NCBI GenBank assembly: GCA_036389255.1
Contig: DASVQI010000024.1
Coordinates: 62,001 to 126,000, forward strand
Length of the DNA stretch: 64,000 bases
Direction: 5' to 3'
DNA from: JACVRN01 sp036389255
GTDB taxonomy: Bacteria > Acidobacteriota > Blastocatellia > Pyrinomonadales > Pyrinomonadaceae
Below are positions 8,986 to 17,663 of the stretch, piece after piece. The notes beneath the pieces are model-generated. The model was not told the DNA's origin and made no database searches. It was given only the letters and a program-made list of their open reading frames with translations. The position numbers were made by a program, and so were the translations under genes. The number at the start of each line of letters is the position of its first letter. Within the stretch, counting starts at the first letter, position 1.

Positions 8986-10617
8986 TTATCGCGAGGTGTT
9001 GGAGGAAGTTACTCCGGTTCGAGCGCCGGGCTGGTTGGCGTTGCCGTTGTCGTTCTGGTTGCCTTCGGCCGCTTCGGTCGCTTGCCAGCCCGCGCGCTGC
9101 AACAGGGTAATCGCGTAGCGTATGGGCACGGCGTGATTCGAGGCCGTGTTCTCCGTAAAAACTTCAAAGTTGACGCCTATGACGCGGCCCGACTGGCCGA
9201 ACAGTGGAGAGCCGGAGCCGCCCGTCGCGGTCGTAGCGTCATAGACAATCAGGCGCGAGTTGGCGTCAAGGTCTGTGATGTGTCCCTGCGTCGTCAGAGG
9301 CTGAATGCGCTTGGACTGTGAGAGATAGTTAAGGAGCGATTCTATGGAATCGCCATAGCGCGCAGTCACGCTCATTCTCTCCGCGTCATTGAGAAGCGCG
9401 AGGATTCTATCCGGCCCGTTCGGATAGCCCATAAGAACAACTGCCTTTCCGACTCCGACCGAATCATCCGAGCCCCTGTCCAGAGGCAGCAGAGGAATCC
9501 CTGCGGGCAAATCCTTCTTGTCGAAGGTGCAGATGGCAAGGTCTTCCTGCTGTGCCGCCATCTTGAATTTGAGCGCGACGGGCTGAGTCGCCTCGGGGAA
9601 GAAGGCCATAATCTTTCGCACGCGCGGCTGGGCCGGGACACTGGTGTTCAGCTTCAGTATGCCTTCGTCGGCAAGCCACGGCTGGACTACGTGCCGGTTG
9701 GTCAGGATAAACTCGCCGCCCACGTAGAAGCCTGTGCCCACGAACTCCCGCTCATAGATGGGGCCTTTGCCCTCCGGCGTCAGTTGCGTCGGGTCTTGCT
9801 CGCCCTGACCTTCGGCATTCTCTTCGCCCGTCTGTTCGGGATAACGAAGCGGGCGGCCCGTGCCTTTCTCCACGAAGTAATAGATGCCTGAGATAAGAGC
9901 AACGCCACGGTGATACTTTGTCCAAGTGTCCGGAGCGAACGAGAGGCTTTTGACGAACTCGCTGTTCTTCTCGTTCAGTTGACTAATCTGCCCGCTCGTC
10001 TCTGCGACGTTGACGCGCATCTCCTTAAGCTGACGGTTCTGCTCGTCTATGATGCGGCGGCTGGTCTGAAGCTCGCGGTACATGGCGAAGCCTATGTAGA
10101 GCATTCCGCCTACCAGAGCCAGAGCGATGCCAAGCGCAATCAGCTTGGTCGTGATGCTGATTTCTCTAACAAGCTCGCGCGTGAATTCGCGCAGGAAGAT
10201 TTTCGCGTCGTCGCGCCGGGCGGTAGAAGATGATTCAAGCGCGGCCTGCTCTATGAAAGGCGCTACGTGCGTGTCCGGGCGCGCGCCCGGCAAGACAGGG
10301 GCCAGACCGCCCACGGAAAAGAAGGTCAGCATCACGTTGAAGGCACTGACGCGTATCTCGTCGCCGTCATTGACGCGGCTGTTGGAGACTATAGGCTCGC
10401 TGTTATGCGTGATGCCGAGGGTGGAATCGTAAGACTTTACGCGGTAGTGGCCGTTGGCTCGCGCAAGCTCAAGAATGGTAGTGTCAGTGGGTACTTCGGA
10501 AGCGGGAAGTCGAAGCTCGCAAGTAGGATTAGAGCCAATGCGAATGCGATCCGAGGTGAGCACTTCCGTGTGCTTTCCCAAGCCCGCTACAACGTGAATC
10601 ACTAAACCATTTGCCAT
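8986..10617 (-). CDS. FHA domain - transmembrane - trypsin-like serine protease
   Basis: 543 residues. Residues 1-100 form an FHA phosphothreonine-reading domain (IRIGSNPTCELRLP). A single membrane helix spans about 158-180, followed by a coiled-coil-like stretch (185-225). The rest, on the far side of the membrane, is a trypsin/HtrA-fold protease with an apparently complete triad: His309 (LTNRHVV), Asp359 (QEDLAICTF) and Ser468 (TGGSGSPLF). No PDZ domain follows. The topology, with a cytoplasmic phospho-reader joined to a periplasmic protease, suggests a Ser/Thr-kinase signal controls or localises proteolysis; that is inference. The protease fold and triad are read directly. ATG 10617 is used; there is no clear ribosome-binding site. 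Confidence 0.85.
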   Translation of the reverse strand: MANGLVIHVVAGLGKHTEVLTSDRIRIGSNPTCELRLPASEVPTDTTILELARANGHYRVKSYDSTLGITHNSEPIVSNSRVNDGDEIRVSAFNVMLTFFSVGGLAPVLPGARPDTHVAPFIEQAALESSSTARRDDAKIFLREFTRELVREISITTKLIALGIALALVGGMLYIGFAMYRELQTSRRIIDEQNRQLKEMRVNVAETSGQISQLNEKNSEFVKSLSFAPDTWTKYHRGVALISGIYYFVEKGTGRPLRYPEQTGEENAEGQGEQDPTQLTPEGKGPIYEREFVGTGFYVGGEFILTNRHVVQPWLADEGILKLNTSVPAQPRVRKIMAFFPEATQPVALKFKMAAQQEDLAICTFDKKDLPAGIPLLPLDRGSDDSVGVGKAVVLMGYPNGPDRILALLNDAERMSVTARYGDSIESLLNYLSQSKRIQPLTTQGHITDLDANSRLIVYDATTATGGSGSPLFGQSGRVIGVNFEVFTENTASNHAVPIRYAITLLQRAGWQATEAAEGNQNDNGNANQPGARTGVTSSNTSR

Positions 10618-10727
10618 AAAAGGGTAGAGCTTCTAAACCTCTCAACCAACAATATTACAGAAAAAAAGTAAAAGTAAAAAGGGAAAAGGGAGGAGTTTGC
10701 AGGCTAGTTTGAAATCCAAGCAAGTAA

Positions 10728-10841
10728 TTCACCGCCGCAGGCGCAGAGAAACGCTGAGACGAGCGCAGGGGAGTGGAATGCTTTCCTCTGCGCCTCCTCT
10801 TGCGTCTCTACGGTGGCTGCGGCGGTGATTGATTTTGAAAT
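10728..10841. repeat. Copy 1 of the ~110-bp CTCTGCGCC palindromic dispersed repeat
   Basis: Palindromic block between the FHA-protease and gcvPB, with outer arms CACCGCCGCAGGCGCAGAG and CGGCGGTGATTG. Reverse-complemented, it aligns along its whole length with 58940-59049, sharing TTTCAAAATCAATCACCGC, AGAGACGCAAGAGG and GCGCAGAG-AAAGCATTC. The two copies are in opposite orientation. The rest of the 250-base gap (10618-10867) holds A/G-rich sequence and no gene. Confidence 0.75.
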
Positions 10842-10867
10842 TATCCGGCTGCCAAGCTCTGCCTTTT

Positions 10868-12397
10868 TTATGCGGCGCTGGCGGCTTCCTTAGGCTTCCA
10901 GCGAAGGACGGGCTTGCGTGCGGCTGCGGCTTCGTCCAGCCGGCCTATGCGTGTCGAATGCGGCGCGCCTATGACGAGGTCGGGATTCTCTATGGCTTCG
11001 CGCGCAATCGAGCGCATGGCTTCAATGAACTGGTCAAGCTCCTGACGGCCAACGGACTCCGTAGGCTCTATCAGCATGGCTCCCTGCACAATCAGAGGAA
11101 AGTAGATAGTCATGGGATGAAAGCCGTAATCAATCAGCCGCTTGGCAATGTCGAGCGTGTGAACGCCCTTTCTTGACTGGCGCTTGTCGGTGAAGACTAC
11201 CTCGTGCATGGGCGGCGCATCGAACGGCTTCTCGTAATCGCTCACGAGTCCCTGCGCTATGTAGCGGGCATTCAGCACGGCTGCTTCCGTGACTTCGCGC
11301 AAGCCTTCTGCGCCGTGCGTCAGTATGTAAGCGAGAGCGCGAACCATCATGCCGAAGTTTCCATAAAAGGCTTTGACTCGCCCGATTGATTGCGGGCGAT
11401 TGAAATCCAGCCTGAAAGAGTCGCCTTCTTTTACTACGCGCGGGACAGGCAGAAAAGGCTCAAGCTCCTTGGTGCAGCAGCATGGGCCGCAGCCGGGGCC
11501 GCCTCCGCCGTGCGGAGTCGAAAATGTCTTGTGCAGGTTCAGGTGTATGACGTCCACGCCCATGTCGCCCGGACGAGCCACGCCCACGAGCGCGTTCATG
11601 TTCGCGCCGTCCATGTAGACGAGCCCGCCCGCGTCGTGAACGATGTCGCAAATCTCGCGTATATTCTTCTCAAATAAGCCGAGGGTGTTCGGGTTTGTCA
11701 GCATGAAGCCCGCCACGTCGCCCTTGGCGCACATCTCGCGCAGGTGCTCAAGGTCTGTGAAGCCCTCGCTCGTTGAGCGAATCGCTTTGACTGTAAAGCC
11801 TGCGAGCATGGCGGAGGCCGGGTTGGTGCCGTGCGCCGAGTCGGGGATGAGCATCGTGCGGCGTTTGGCAGACTCTTCGCGCCCGTCGCGCGCATCTATG
11901 AAGGCGCGAATCATCATCACGCCCGTCATCTCGCCGTGCGCGCCAGCCGCAGGTTGCAGCGTAATTCCCGCCAGCCCCGTTATCTCCGACAAATACTCCT
12001 GAAGCTCGTATATGACTTCGAGCGCTCCCTGCGAGTCGCTCTCGGAGGCGAGCGGGTGCAGGTTGGCAAAGCCCGTTATGCGCGCCACCTTCTCATTGAG
12101 CCGCGAGTTGTACTTCATGGTGCAGGAGCCGAGAGGGTACATCCCTAGGTCAATGGAGTAGTTCCATGTGGAGATGCGCGTGAAGTGGCGCACCACGTCC
12201 ACCTCGCTCACTTCGGGCACGCCTTGAAGGTCGTCGTCGCGGCGCAGCTCGGCCGGGATAAGCTCGTCCAAAGGCGTCTCGTCAACGTCCAGAGGCGGCA
12301 GCATGTAGCCTATGCGCCCGCCTTGCGAGCGCTCGAAAATCAGATGCTCGTTATGCGAAATGTGCGGTGTAACTTTGGTGATGTTCGTAGAATCCAT
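10868..12397 (-). CDS. gcvPB: Glycine dehydrogenase (decarboxylating) subunit 2
   Basis: P-protein beta subunit of the glycine cleavage system, cytoplasmic and PLP-dependent. It decarboxylates glycine and passes aminomethyl to lipoyl-GcvH. 509 residues, normal for the split form. The PLP lysine is Lys290 in HLNLHKTFSTPHGGGGPG; other family landmarks are LGSCTMKYN, QPAAGAHGEMTG and DSAHGTNPASA. Its ATG lies 7 bases after the gcvPA stop, so it is translated from the gcvT-H-PA-PB transcript. The C-terminus is a short alanine-rich tail. Confidence 0.97.
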   Translation of the reverse strand: MDSTNITKVTPHISHNEHLIFERSQGGRIGYMLPPLDVDETPLDELIPAELRRDDDLQGVPEVSEVDVVRHFTRISTWNYSIDLGMYPLGSCTMKYNSRLNEKVARITGFANLHPLASESDSQGALEVIYELQEYLSEITGLAGITLQPAAGAHGEMTGVMMIRAFIDARDGREESAKRRTMLIPDSAHGTNPASAMLAGFTVKAIRSTSEGFTDLEHLREMCAKGDVAGFMLTNPNTLGLFEKNIREICDIVHDAGGLVYMDGANMNALVGVARPGDMGVDVIHLNLHKTFSTPHGGGGPGCGPCCCTKELEPFLPVPRVVKEGDSFRLDFNRPQSIGRVKAFYGNFGMMVRALAYILTHGAEGLREVTEAAVLNARYIAQGLVSDYEKPFDAPPMHEVVFTDKRQSRKGVHTLDIAKRLIDYGFHPMTIYFPLIVQGAMLIEPTESVGRQELDQFIEAMRSIAREAIENPDLVIGAPHSTRIGRLDEAAAARKPVLRWKPKEAASAA

Positions 12398-12404
12398 GAA
12401 TCAA

Positions 12405-13754
12405 TTAACCGGCTAATGAGCGAAGCCCCTCCACGAGAGAGTCAATCTCTGCGCGCGAGTTGGTTTCGGTGACGCAGACCAGAAAGTCCGTGTCGCGCCC
12501 CTCGTAGTAGCGTGAAAGCGCGAGCCCGCCCGTGATGTTTTTCTCTGATGCAAGACGAGAGAGAAGCTCTCCCGCGTTTGAAGGGGCGCGCACGACGAAC
12601 TCGTTGAAGCGCGGCGCTGAGTAGGGAAGCGAGTAGCCCTCGATTTCGCTTATGCGGCGCGCGGCGTAGGCTGCCTTCTGCGCGCACTGCCGGGCCGTCT
12701 CTTCAATACCGCGCCGTCCCATCGTCTCCATGTAAATCGTAGCGGCCAGCGCAATGAGCCCCTCGTTCGTGCAGATGTTCGAAGTGGCCTTCTCCCGTCG
12801 TATGTGCTGCTCGCGCGTGGCCAGCGTCAGCACAAAGCCGCGTCGCCCCTGCTTGTCAAAAGCTTCGCCCACGAGGCGGCCCGGTAACTGCCGCGCGTAC
12901 TTGTCGCGCGTGGCGAAGAGCCCCACGTAGGGGCCGCCGAAGGAGAGCGGCACGCCGAAGGACTGGCCTTCGGCTACAGCTATGTCTGCGCCGCATGAGC
13001 CGGGCGAGCGCAGGATGCCGAAAGAGGCCGATTCAGTGACGGCCACGACCAGCAGAGCGCCGACCGCGTGAGCGCGCTCTGCGATTGCTGCAACCTCTTC
13101 TATGCAGCCGAAGAAGTTGGGCGACTGAATGACTATCGCCGCCGCCTTGTCATCCAGAGCCGAGAGCGCGTCCGTTGATGTTCGGCCCGTCCGTTCGTCT
13201 ATCTCAAGGCGCTCAAGCTCGATGCCGTAGTGTTGGACGTACGTGTCCGCGACCGCCAAGTATTCCGGGTGAACGGCTGAAGAGACAATCACGCGCTTGC
13301 GGCGAGTGATTCGCTCGGCCATCAGCACGGCTTCGGCCAGCGCCGTCGAGCCGTCATACATAGAGGCGTTGGCCACCTCCATGCCCGTCAACTGGCAGAC
13401 CAGCGTTTGAAACTCGAAGATGGCCTGCAAAGTCCCCTGCGAGATTTCCGGCTGGTACGGCGTGTAGGCCGTGAAGAATTCCGAGCGCGAGATAAGGTGG
13501 TCTATGATGGTCGGAGCGTAATGCGAATATGCCCCGGCCCCCAGAAAGCTTGCGCGCGTGGCCGCAGGGTTTCGCTCGGCCATCCGGTTGAACTTTTCCA
13601 GAAGCTCCATCTCGGAGAGCGCGCTAGGAACCTGAAGCGGCTTATCAAGCCGTATGTCTGCCGGGATAGAGTCGAAGAGTTGCTCGGCGCGCTCAAGTCC
13701 TACGGCGCGCAGCATCTCTTCGCGTTCGGCGGGCGAGTTGGGAATGTAACGCAA
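12405..13754 (-). CDS. gcvPA: Glycine dehydrogenase (decarboxylating) subunit 1
   Basis: P-protein alpha subunit, 449 residues. It pairs with GcvPB to form the glycine decarboxylase. Characteristic stretches are RYIPNSPAEREEML at the N-terminus, FLGAGAYSHYAP, FTAYTPYQPEISQGTLQ, NASMYDGSTALAEA and TSNICTNEGLIALAATIYM. It starts 3 bases after the gcvH stop and ends 7 bases before gcvPB. Together with gcvT and gcvH this gives all P, H and T components in one operon; the L-protein (lipoamide dehydrogenase) is not in this window. Confidence 0.97.
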   Translation of the reverse strand: MRYIPNSPAEREEMLRAVGLERAEQLFDSIPADIRLDKPLQVPSALSEMELLEKFNRMAERNPAATRASFLGAGAYSHYAPTIIDHLISRSEFFTAYTPYQPEISQGTLQAIFEFQTLVCQLTGMEVANASMYDGSTALAEAVLMAERITRRKRVIVSSAVHPEYLAVADTYVQHYGIELERLEIDERTGRTSTDALSALDDKAAAIVIQSPNFFGCIEEVAAIAERAHAVGALLVVAVTESASFGILRSPGSCGADIAVAEGQSFGVPLSFGGPYVGLFATRDKYARQLPGRLVGEAFDKQGRRGFVLTLATREQHIRREKATSNICTNEGLIALAATIYMETMGRRGIEETARQCAQKAAYAARRISEIEGYSLPYSAPRFNEFVVRAPSNAGELLSRLASEKNITGGLALSRYYEGRDTDFLVCVTETNSRAEIDSLVEGLRSLAG

Positions 13755-13757
13755 CTT

Positions 13758-14150
13758 TTATTCTGTCTCCCGGCTTGTGAATTCTTCGTACTCGACAGCA
13801 GACAGCAGGCTGTCCACTTCGCCCGGATTGTTCATGCGCATGCGTATCATCCAGCCTGCGCCGTAAGGGTCTGTGTTGACCTTCTCGGGCTCGTCCGCCA
13901 GCGACTCGTTTACCTCCAAGACCTCGCCAGAGACGGGGGTGAAAATCTCCGAGACGGCCTTGACCGATTCGACGGAGCCGAAGGACTCGTGCGCTTCAAA
14001 CTTCTCGCCCGATTTAGGCAGCTCCACATAAACGACATCGCCCAGAGAGTTCTGGGCGTAATCCGTGATGCCTATGACGGCCACATCGCCTTCGACCCTG
14101 AGCCACTCGTGGTCTTTGCTGTACTGTAAATCCTCTGGTACGTTCGCCAT
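13758..14150 (-). CDS. gcvH: Glycine cleavage system H protein
   Basis: 130-residue lipoyl carrier shuttling the aminomethyl group between P, T and L proteins. The lipoylation lysine is Lys64 in ESFGSVESVKAVSEIF; SKDHEWLRVEGDVAVIGITDYAQ is the usual N-terminal signature. Length is normal. It follows gcvT across a hairpin repeat (14164-14245) that fills the spacer, and is followed within 3 bases by gcvPA. Confidence 0.97.
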   Translation of the reverse strand: MANVPEDLQYSKDHEWLRVEGDVAVIGITDYAQNSLGDVVYVELPKSGEKFEAHESFGSVESVKAVSEIFTPVSGEVLEVNESLADEPEKVNTDPYGAGWMIRMRMNNPGEVDSLLSAVEYEEFTSRETE

Positions 14151-14163
14151 GAATATCTCCCTT

Positions 14164-14245
14164 AATCAGTTTTCAGTCTCAAGTTTTCAGTTTTCAGCAG
14201 AAGGCAACCGTCGCTTTTCTGAAAACTGAGAACTCAAAACTGATT
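14164..14245. repeat. Heptamer-arm hairpin repeat between gcvT and gcvH
   Basis: Left arm AATCAGTTTTCAGTCTCAAG continues as more AGTTTTC-type units; right arm CTGAAAACTGAGAACTCAAA continues to CTGATTA. Units are about 7 bases long, so the arms pair as a long imperfect stem around a ~20-base loop. It overlaps the gcvT stop and ends 13 bases before the gcvH start. The same unit family recurs at 42432-42521 and 48961-49040. Confidence 0.8.
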
Positions 14246-15362
14246 ACTCTTTCTTCCGTTTATAAAATGGTGTCGGCACGATTTGTGCGCCGACGGCTCG
14301 ACCGCGCACGTCTATCTGAATCTCCTGTCCCTCTCTGGCGAATTCTGCGGGGACATAAGCGAGGCCGATGTTCTTCTTCAAGTAGGGGGCGGGGCTGCCG
14401 GACGTAACGAGCCCGACGCGCTCGCCGTTTATCAGAACGTCCTGATGGTCGCGCGCGATTCCGCGCTCCGTCGTCTCGAAACCCACGAGGCGGCGCTTGA
14501 CGCCCTCTTCCTTCTGCCGGGCAAGCGCCTCGCGCCCTATGAAATCTCCCTTGTTGAGCTTGCAAATCCAGCCAAGATTGGCTTCGTATAGCGTGGTCGT
14601 GTCGTCTATGTCGTTGCCGTAAAGAGCCATCGCGGACTCTAGCCGGAGCGTGTTGCGCGCGGCCAGCCCGCAGGGTAGAGCGCCGTCCGTATCGCCGTAG
14701 CGACCCGCATCAAGAATCCTGTCCCAGAGCTGCTCGGCCTTGTCGGCAGCCGCGTAGACCTCAAAGCCGTCCTCGCCCGTGTAGCCCGTGCGAGAGACTA
14801 TCGAAGGCACGCCGTCCACTGTGCCTTCTCGAAAATGATAGTACTTGATTTCGGAGAGCGGCAGTTCCGTCAGGGTCTGTAGAATGCGCAGAGCGTCCGG
14901 GCCTTGAAGCGCTAGCTGGCAATAGTCCGCGCTCACATTCTTCAATTCGACGCTTTCGCCCGCTTTGTGCGAAGTAATCCAGTCCCAGTCTTTCGGCGTT
15001 GTGGAAGCGTTGACTACCAAGAGCAGCCTGTCCTGTGCAAAGCGGTAGACGAGCAGGTCGTCAACCACAGTGCCTTCCGGCGTGGTCAGGGCTGAGTACT
15101 GTGCCTGACCGTCAACCAGCTTCGTCACGTCGTTCGAGGTGATGCGGTTGACAAAGGCTATTGCGTCAGTCCCTCGCACGTCTATCTCGCCCATGTGCGA
15201 GACGTCGAAGAGCCCTGCGTGCGTGCGCGTTCGCAAGTGCTCTTCGATTGTGCCTGCCGGATATTGTACGGGCATGTCCCAGCCGCCGAAATCTACCATG
15301 CGTGCGCCAATGCGACGGTGCGCCTGATTGAGCGGCGTCTGTTTAAGCTGAGGTGTATCCAC
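14244..15362 (-). CDS. gcvT: Aminomethyltransferase (glycine cleavage T protein)
   Basis: Transfers the methylene group from aminomethyl-GcvH to tetrahydrofolate, giving methylene-THF and ammonia. About 372 residues, standard. Landmarks: MVDFGGWDMPVQY, TRTHAGLFDVSHMGEIDV, LALQGPDA, SRTGYTGEDGFEVY and the C-terminal barrel. The open frame reaches 15440, but the extra N-terminal residues look random. GTG 15362 has TAGGAG about ten bases upstream and gives the usual TPQLKQTPLNQAHRRIG start. It is the first gene of the gcv operon. I saw no glycine riboswitch upstream. Confidence 0.95.
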   Translation of the reverse strand: MDTPQLKQTPLNQAHRRIGARMVDFGGWDMPVQYPAGTIEEHLRTRTHAGLFDVSHMGEIDVRGTDAIAFVNRITSNDVTKLVDGQAQYSALTTPEGTVVDDLLVYRFAQDRLLLVVNASTTPKDWDWITSHKAGESVELKNVSADYCQLALQGPDALRILQTLTELPLSEIKYYHFREGTVDGVPSIVSRTGYTGEDGFEVYAAADKAEQLWDRILDAGRYGDTDGALPCGLAARNTLRLESAMALYGNDIDDTTTLYEANLGWICKLNKGDFIGREALARQKEEGVKRRLVGFETTERGIARDHQDVLINGERVGLVTSGSPAPYLKKNIGLAYVPAEFAREGQEIQIDVRGRAVGAQIVPTPFYKRKKE

Positions 15363-15430
15363 CTTCCGGGGTCTCCTACACACTGATAGGACAAAAGATA
15401 TGCAGAACGAAACTAAATGGCTGAAAGGGC

Positions 15431-15460
15431 AAACTAGCACGCGGCTAAAGCGTGCGTCAA
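15431..15460 (-). promoter_or_regulatory. Weak candidate promoter with hairpin for the gcv operon
   Basis: Minus strand TTGACG, an 18-base spacer and TAGTTT. The spacer contains a 6-bp hairpin GCACGC/GCGTGC (15437-15455), which may instead be a terminator of the upstream anti-sigma gene. Confidence 0.35.
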
Positions 15461-15498
15461 GCGAGAGAAGGATGTGTGGGAATTAAGGGGCGTGCGGG

Positions 15499-16308
15499 CT
15501 AAAAGTCGCCCTCGCGGACGTTAATCTTTTGGAGGACGAAGACGACGCGCATGGTCTGCGGTCGCTTGTCGTAGGAGGCCGGAACGAAGGCGGGGCCTTC
15601 CCTGAGCGCATTCTGAAATTCATCCAGCAGGCGGCGGTCGCGCGGAGCCTGAACCACGTCCGCCAGCGAGGCTCGGCCGTTGCTGAAAACGTCGGTGACA
15701 ACAATCATGTCGTCGTCCGTGGACAGCCTGTTGCGCGTAGGAGTCCATGCCAGAGCGGCCAGCGCCCCGTTAGGATTCAGGCTTGGCGATTCGACTCCGA
15801 CGGCAGAGCGGCGCGCAGCCAGACTCTCAGGAGTAATCGGCTTGTTGATGTCGTAGCCCGCGTCGTCTCCCTCGAAGTAGGTGATGCGGTAGGTAGATGC
15901 GAAAGAGCCGCGCGTCGCACGGTCAAAGGTGCGAAACGCCATCAGCGACGAGCGCAGCGCCGTGAACATCAGTATGAAGAGAAGACAGGAGGCAAAGGTG
16001 CCTACGGTGTAGGGCATCACGCGCGGCTGTAGCCATCGCATGAAGCGTGCGAAAAGGGGCATCTTCGGCTGTTTCAGCACGGCCCCGGCTTCTATCAGTA
16101 GAGCATCGTTGATGGTGGAAGCAAGATAGGGCGGAGGCACGGGTCTAGTCAGCGCCGCCAGCCCGCGCACGAGCGACCTCATGGCCGCAAGTTCTTCGCG
16201 GCACATGGGACAGTGGCGCAGATGCTCGTCGCACCCTGCTCGCGCAGGCAGAGACAGTTCGTCATCCAGATAGGACGAGAGCGCCTGCTTTGTCTCTTCA
16301 CAATTCAT
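15499..16308 (-). CDS. Zinc-finger anti-sigma factor, membrane-anchored
   Basis: 269 residues. The N-terminus has the zf-HC2/ZAS motif (Cys3, then HLRHCPMC: His-x3-Cys-x2-Cys), which binds and restrains an ECF sigma factor. One membrane helix (MPYTVGTFASCLLFILMF) separates it from a periplasmic part of about 150 residues, rich in Asp/Arg, containing PLNPNG-like and ATDTDDDMIVVTDVF-like stretches of unknown role. The likely partner is the sigma factor at 16725-17384. They are 416 bases apart instead of directly coupled, because a TIR-flanked element lies between them. Signal input and target genes are unknown. Confidence 0.85.
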   Translation of the reverse strand: MNCEETKQALSSYLDDELSLPARAGCDEHLRHCPMCREELAAMRSLVRGLAALTRPVPPPYLASTINDALLIEAGAVLKQPKMPLFARFMRWLQPRVMPYTVGTFASCLLFILMFTALRSSLMAFRTFDRATRGSFASTYRITYFEGDDAGYDINKPITPESLAARRSAVGVESPSLNPNGALAALAWTPTRNRLSTDDDMIVVTDVFSNGRASLADVVQAPRDRRLLDEFQNALREGPAFVPASYDKRPQTMRVVFVLQKINVREGDF

Positions 16309-16364
16309 AAAATCAGGGGTCAGGTGCCGGTTGAAAACGGAATTTCCTTACCGTCACCTGAGTT

Positions 16365-16612
16365 AGCGAATGGCTGGCCGACCCCGGCTGCTTCCTAACT
16401 TGCTAAAGGAAGCAACTCTACGGCATCTAGCGGATTGTCCCGAAGGCTTCGGTCAGGTTGAGAGCGAGAATCAGAACGGGTGTTGCTGGCCACGTTTCAA
16501 ATTCGCCCGCACCATCAAAAAACCTCTGGCTTCACCCCTAAAACCGTCTTCGTCACTTAGACCCAATTGGCACCGAGTTTGTTGTGAAGCCGGGGTGGGT
16601 CAACCATTCGCT
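16365..16612. mobile_element. MITE-like 248-bp element with imperfect terminal inverted repeats
   Basis: The left end, AGCGAATGGCTGGCCGACCC continuing CGGCTGCTTC, matches the reverse complement of the right end, GAAGCCGGGGTGGGTCAACC continuing ATTCGCT, over about 26 bases with a few mismatches. The interior holds no credible ORF but has smaller hairpins (TGCTTCC/GGAAGCA; CCGAAGGCTTCGG). No clear target-site duplication is visible. It accounts for most of the 416-base gap between anti-sigma and sigma genes. The part before it (16309-16364) has a small TCAGGTG/CACCTGA inverted repeat. A structured leader or ncRNA is an alternative. Confidence 0.45.
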
Positions 16613-16625
16613 TTCAAAGAGCAAT

Positions 16626-16656
16626 GAGCTTTCAGCTTTCAGCCGTCAGCTTTGAA
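16626..16656. repeat. Single-arm heptamer repeat
   Basis: AGCTTTC-AGCTTTC-AGCCGTC-AGCTTTG, four 7-base units. It resembles one arm of the hairpin repeat at 50898-50960 but has no clear partner arm here. Confidence 0.5.
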
Positions 16657-16724
16657 TCAAGATTGATTTCAACTCTAGAACTGTGAAACCAACCGGAGCC
16701 GATTGCTATCTGCTGAATGCTTAT

Positions 16725-17384
16725 TTACAAAGAGCTTTCCAGCTTGCGTCGCAGCTCAAGGCGGCCCCGCGCCAGTCTGGATTTGACCGTGCCGACGCTG
16801 ATTTCCAGCGTAGCGGCAATCTCCTCATAACTTAATCCTTCGATATCGCGCAGGATGACGGCCTCTCTATAGGAGCTGCCGAGCGAGCGCAAAGCCTGAC
16901 GCAGCCGCCGTTCGCGCTCGTGCGCCAGAGTCGTCTGCTCTGGGTCTGGCTGCGTCGTGTCGCAGAGACGAAGCCCCAGAGGGCTAGACTCGTGCTTGTC
17001 CGAGGCGTCCAGCGAGACTGTCTGCTCTCGCCTGCGCCTGCGCCACCAGCGCCAGCGATTGCGCGCCTGATTCACCGCTATACGGTAGAGCCACGTCCTT
17101 AAATCGGCGTCGCCGCGAAAGTTGGCGATTGCCTGAAAGGCCCGCAGGAAAGTCTCCTGCGTCAGGTCGCGCGCCTCTTCCGGGTCTTCCGTCAGGCGAT
17201 AGAGCAGGGCATAGACTTCGCCGGAGCGGTCTTCTACCAGCCGGTTGAAGGCCGCCGGCTCGCCCGCGCGTAATCTTTCAATGAACTGTGCTTCGGCCGC
17301 CGTGCGAGCCTCGACCGGAGTCGCCTGAGCGACTTCGTCCAGTTCCGCGTGCCCGCGAAGGGCTATGGGCTCTCCGAAGCTCAC
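16725..17384 (-). CDS. ECF-type RNA polymerase sigma factor
   Basis: 219 residues. Region 2 is recognisable at FNRLVEDRSGEVYALLYRLT and DLTQETFLRAFQAI, with the promoter-melting segment RGDADLRTWLYRIAVNQARNRW. Region 4 helix-turn-helix is LRDIEGLSYEEIAATLEISVGTVKSRLARGR. A basic/Trp linker (WRWWRRRRREQ) joins them. The N-terminal ~40 residues are extra. The anti-sigma gene downstream (15499-16308) is probably its regulator. Whether it autoregulates cannot be read from the promoter. Confidence 0.95.
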   Translation of the reverse strand: MSFGEPIALRGHAELDEVAQATPVEARTAAEAQFIERLRAGEPAAFNRLVEDRSGEVYALLYRLTEDPEEARDLTQETFLRAFQAIANFRGDADLRTWLYRIAVNQARNRWRWWRRRRREQTVSLDASDKHESSPLGLRLCDTTQPDPEQTTLAHERERRLRQALRSLGSSYREAVILRDIEGLSYEEIAATLEISVGTVKSRLARGRLELRRKLESSL

Positions 17385-17633
17385 TTAGCTATCCCCCGGC
17401 GGCTGGGAGCCGGACATGCGACTTCGCTGGCTTCCCGGACAGTCGCAACCTTAGACACCGCCTCAAGACTGTTTGTTCCCAAAAAATTCTCACGCCTTCA
17501 TTCGATGACTGAACAGGGCTTCGGCGTTTGCAAAAAGATTCTATTGACGAGTGCTGACAAAAACGAGGTGCTTTGGCTTCGGAGCCTATCACGGCCCGGA
17601 AAGAGCCGTCAATAACTCCGCCGGACGCTCGGC

Positions 17634-17663
17634 TTGACAACCTCTCGCACGGCCCGTTAGAGT
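17634..17663 (+). promoter_or_regulatory. Promoter for the TPR membrane protein
   Basis: TTGACA (17634-17639), an 18-base spacer and TAGAGT (17658-17663). The remainder of the 346-base divergent gap 17385-17633 shows no gene and no confident promoter for the leftward sigma factor. Confidence 0.55.

Noticed and set aside
15363..15498. Glycine riboswitch upstream of gcvT
   Set aside because: No tandem glycine-aptamer signature seen in the 137-base gap; only a short hairpin.
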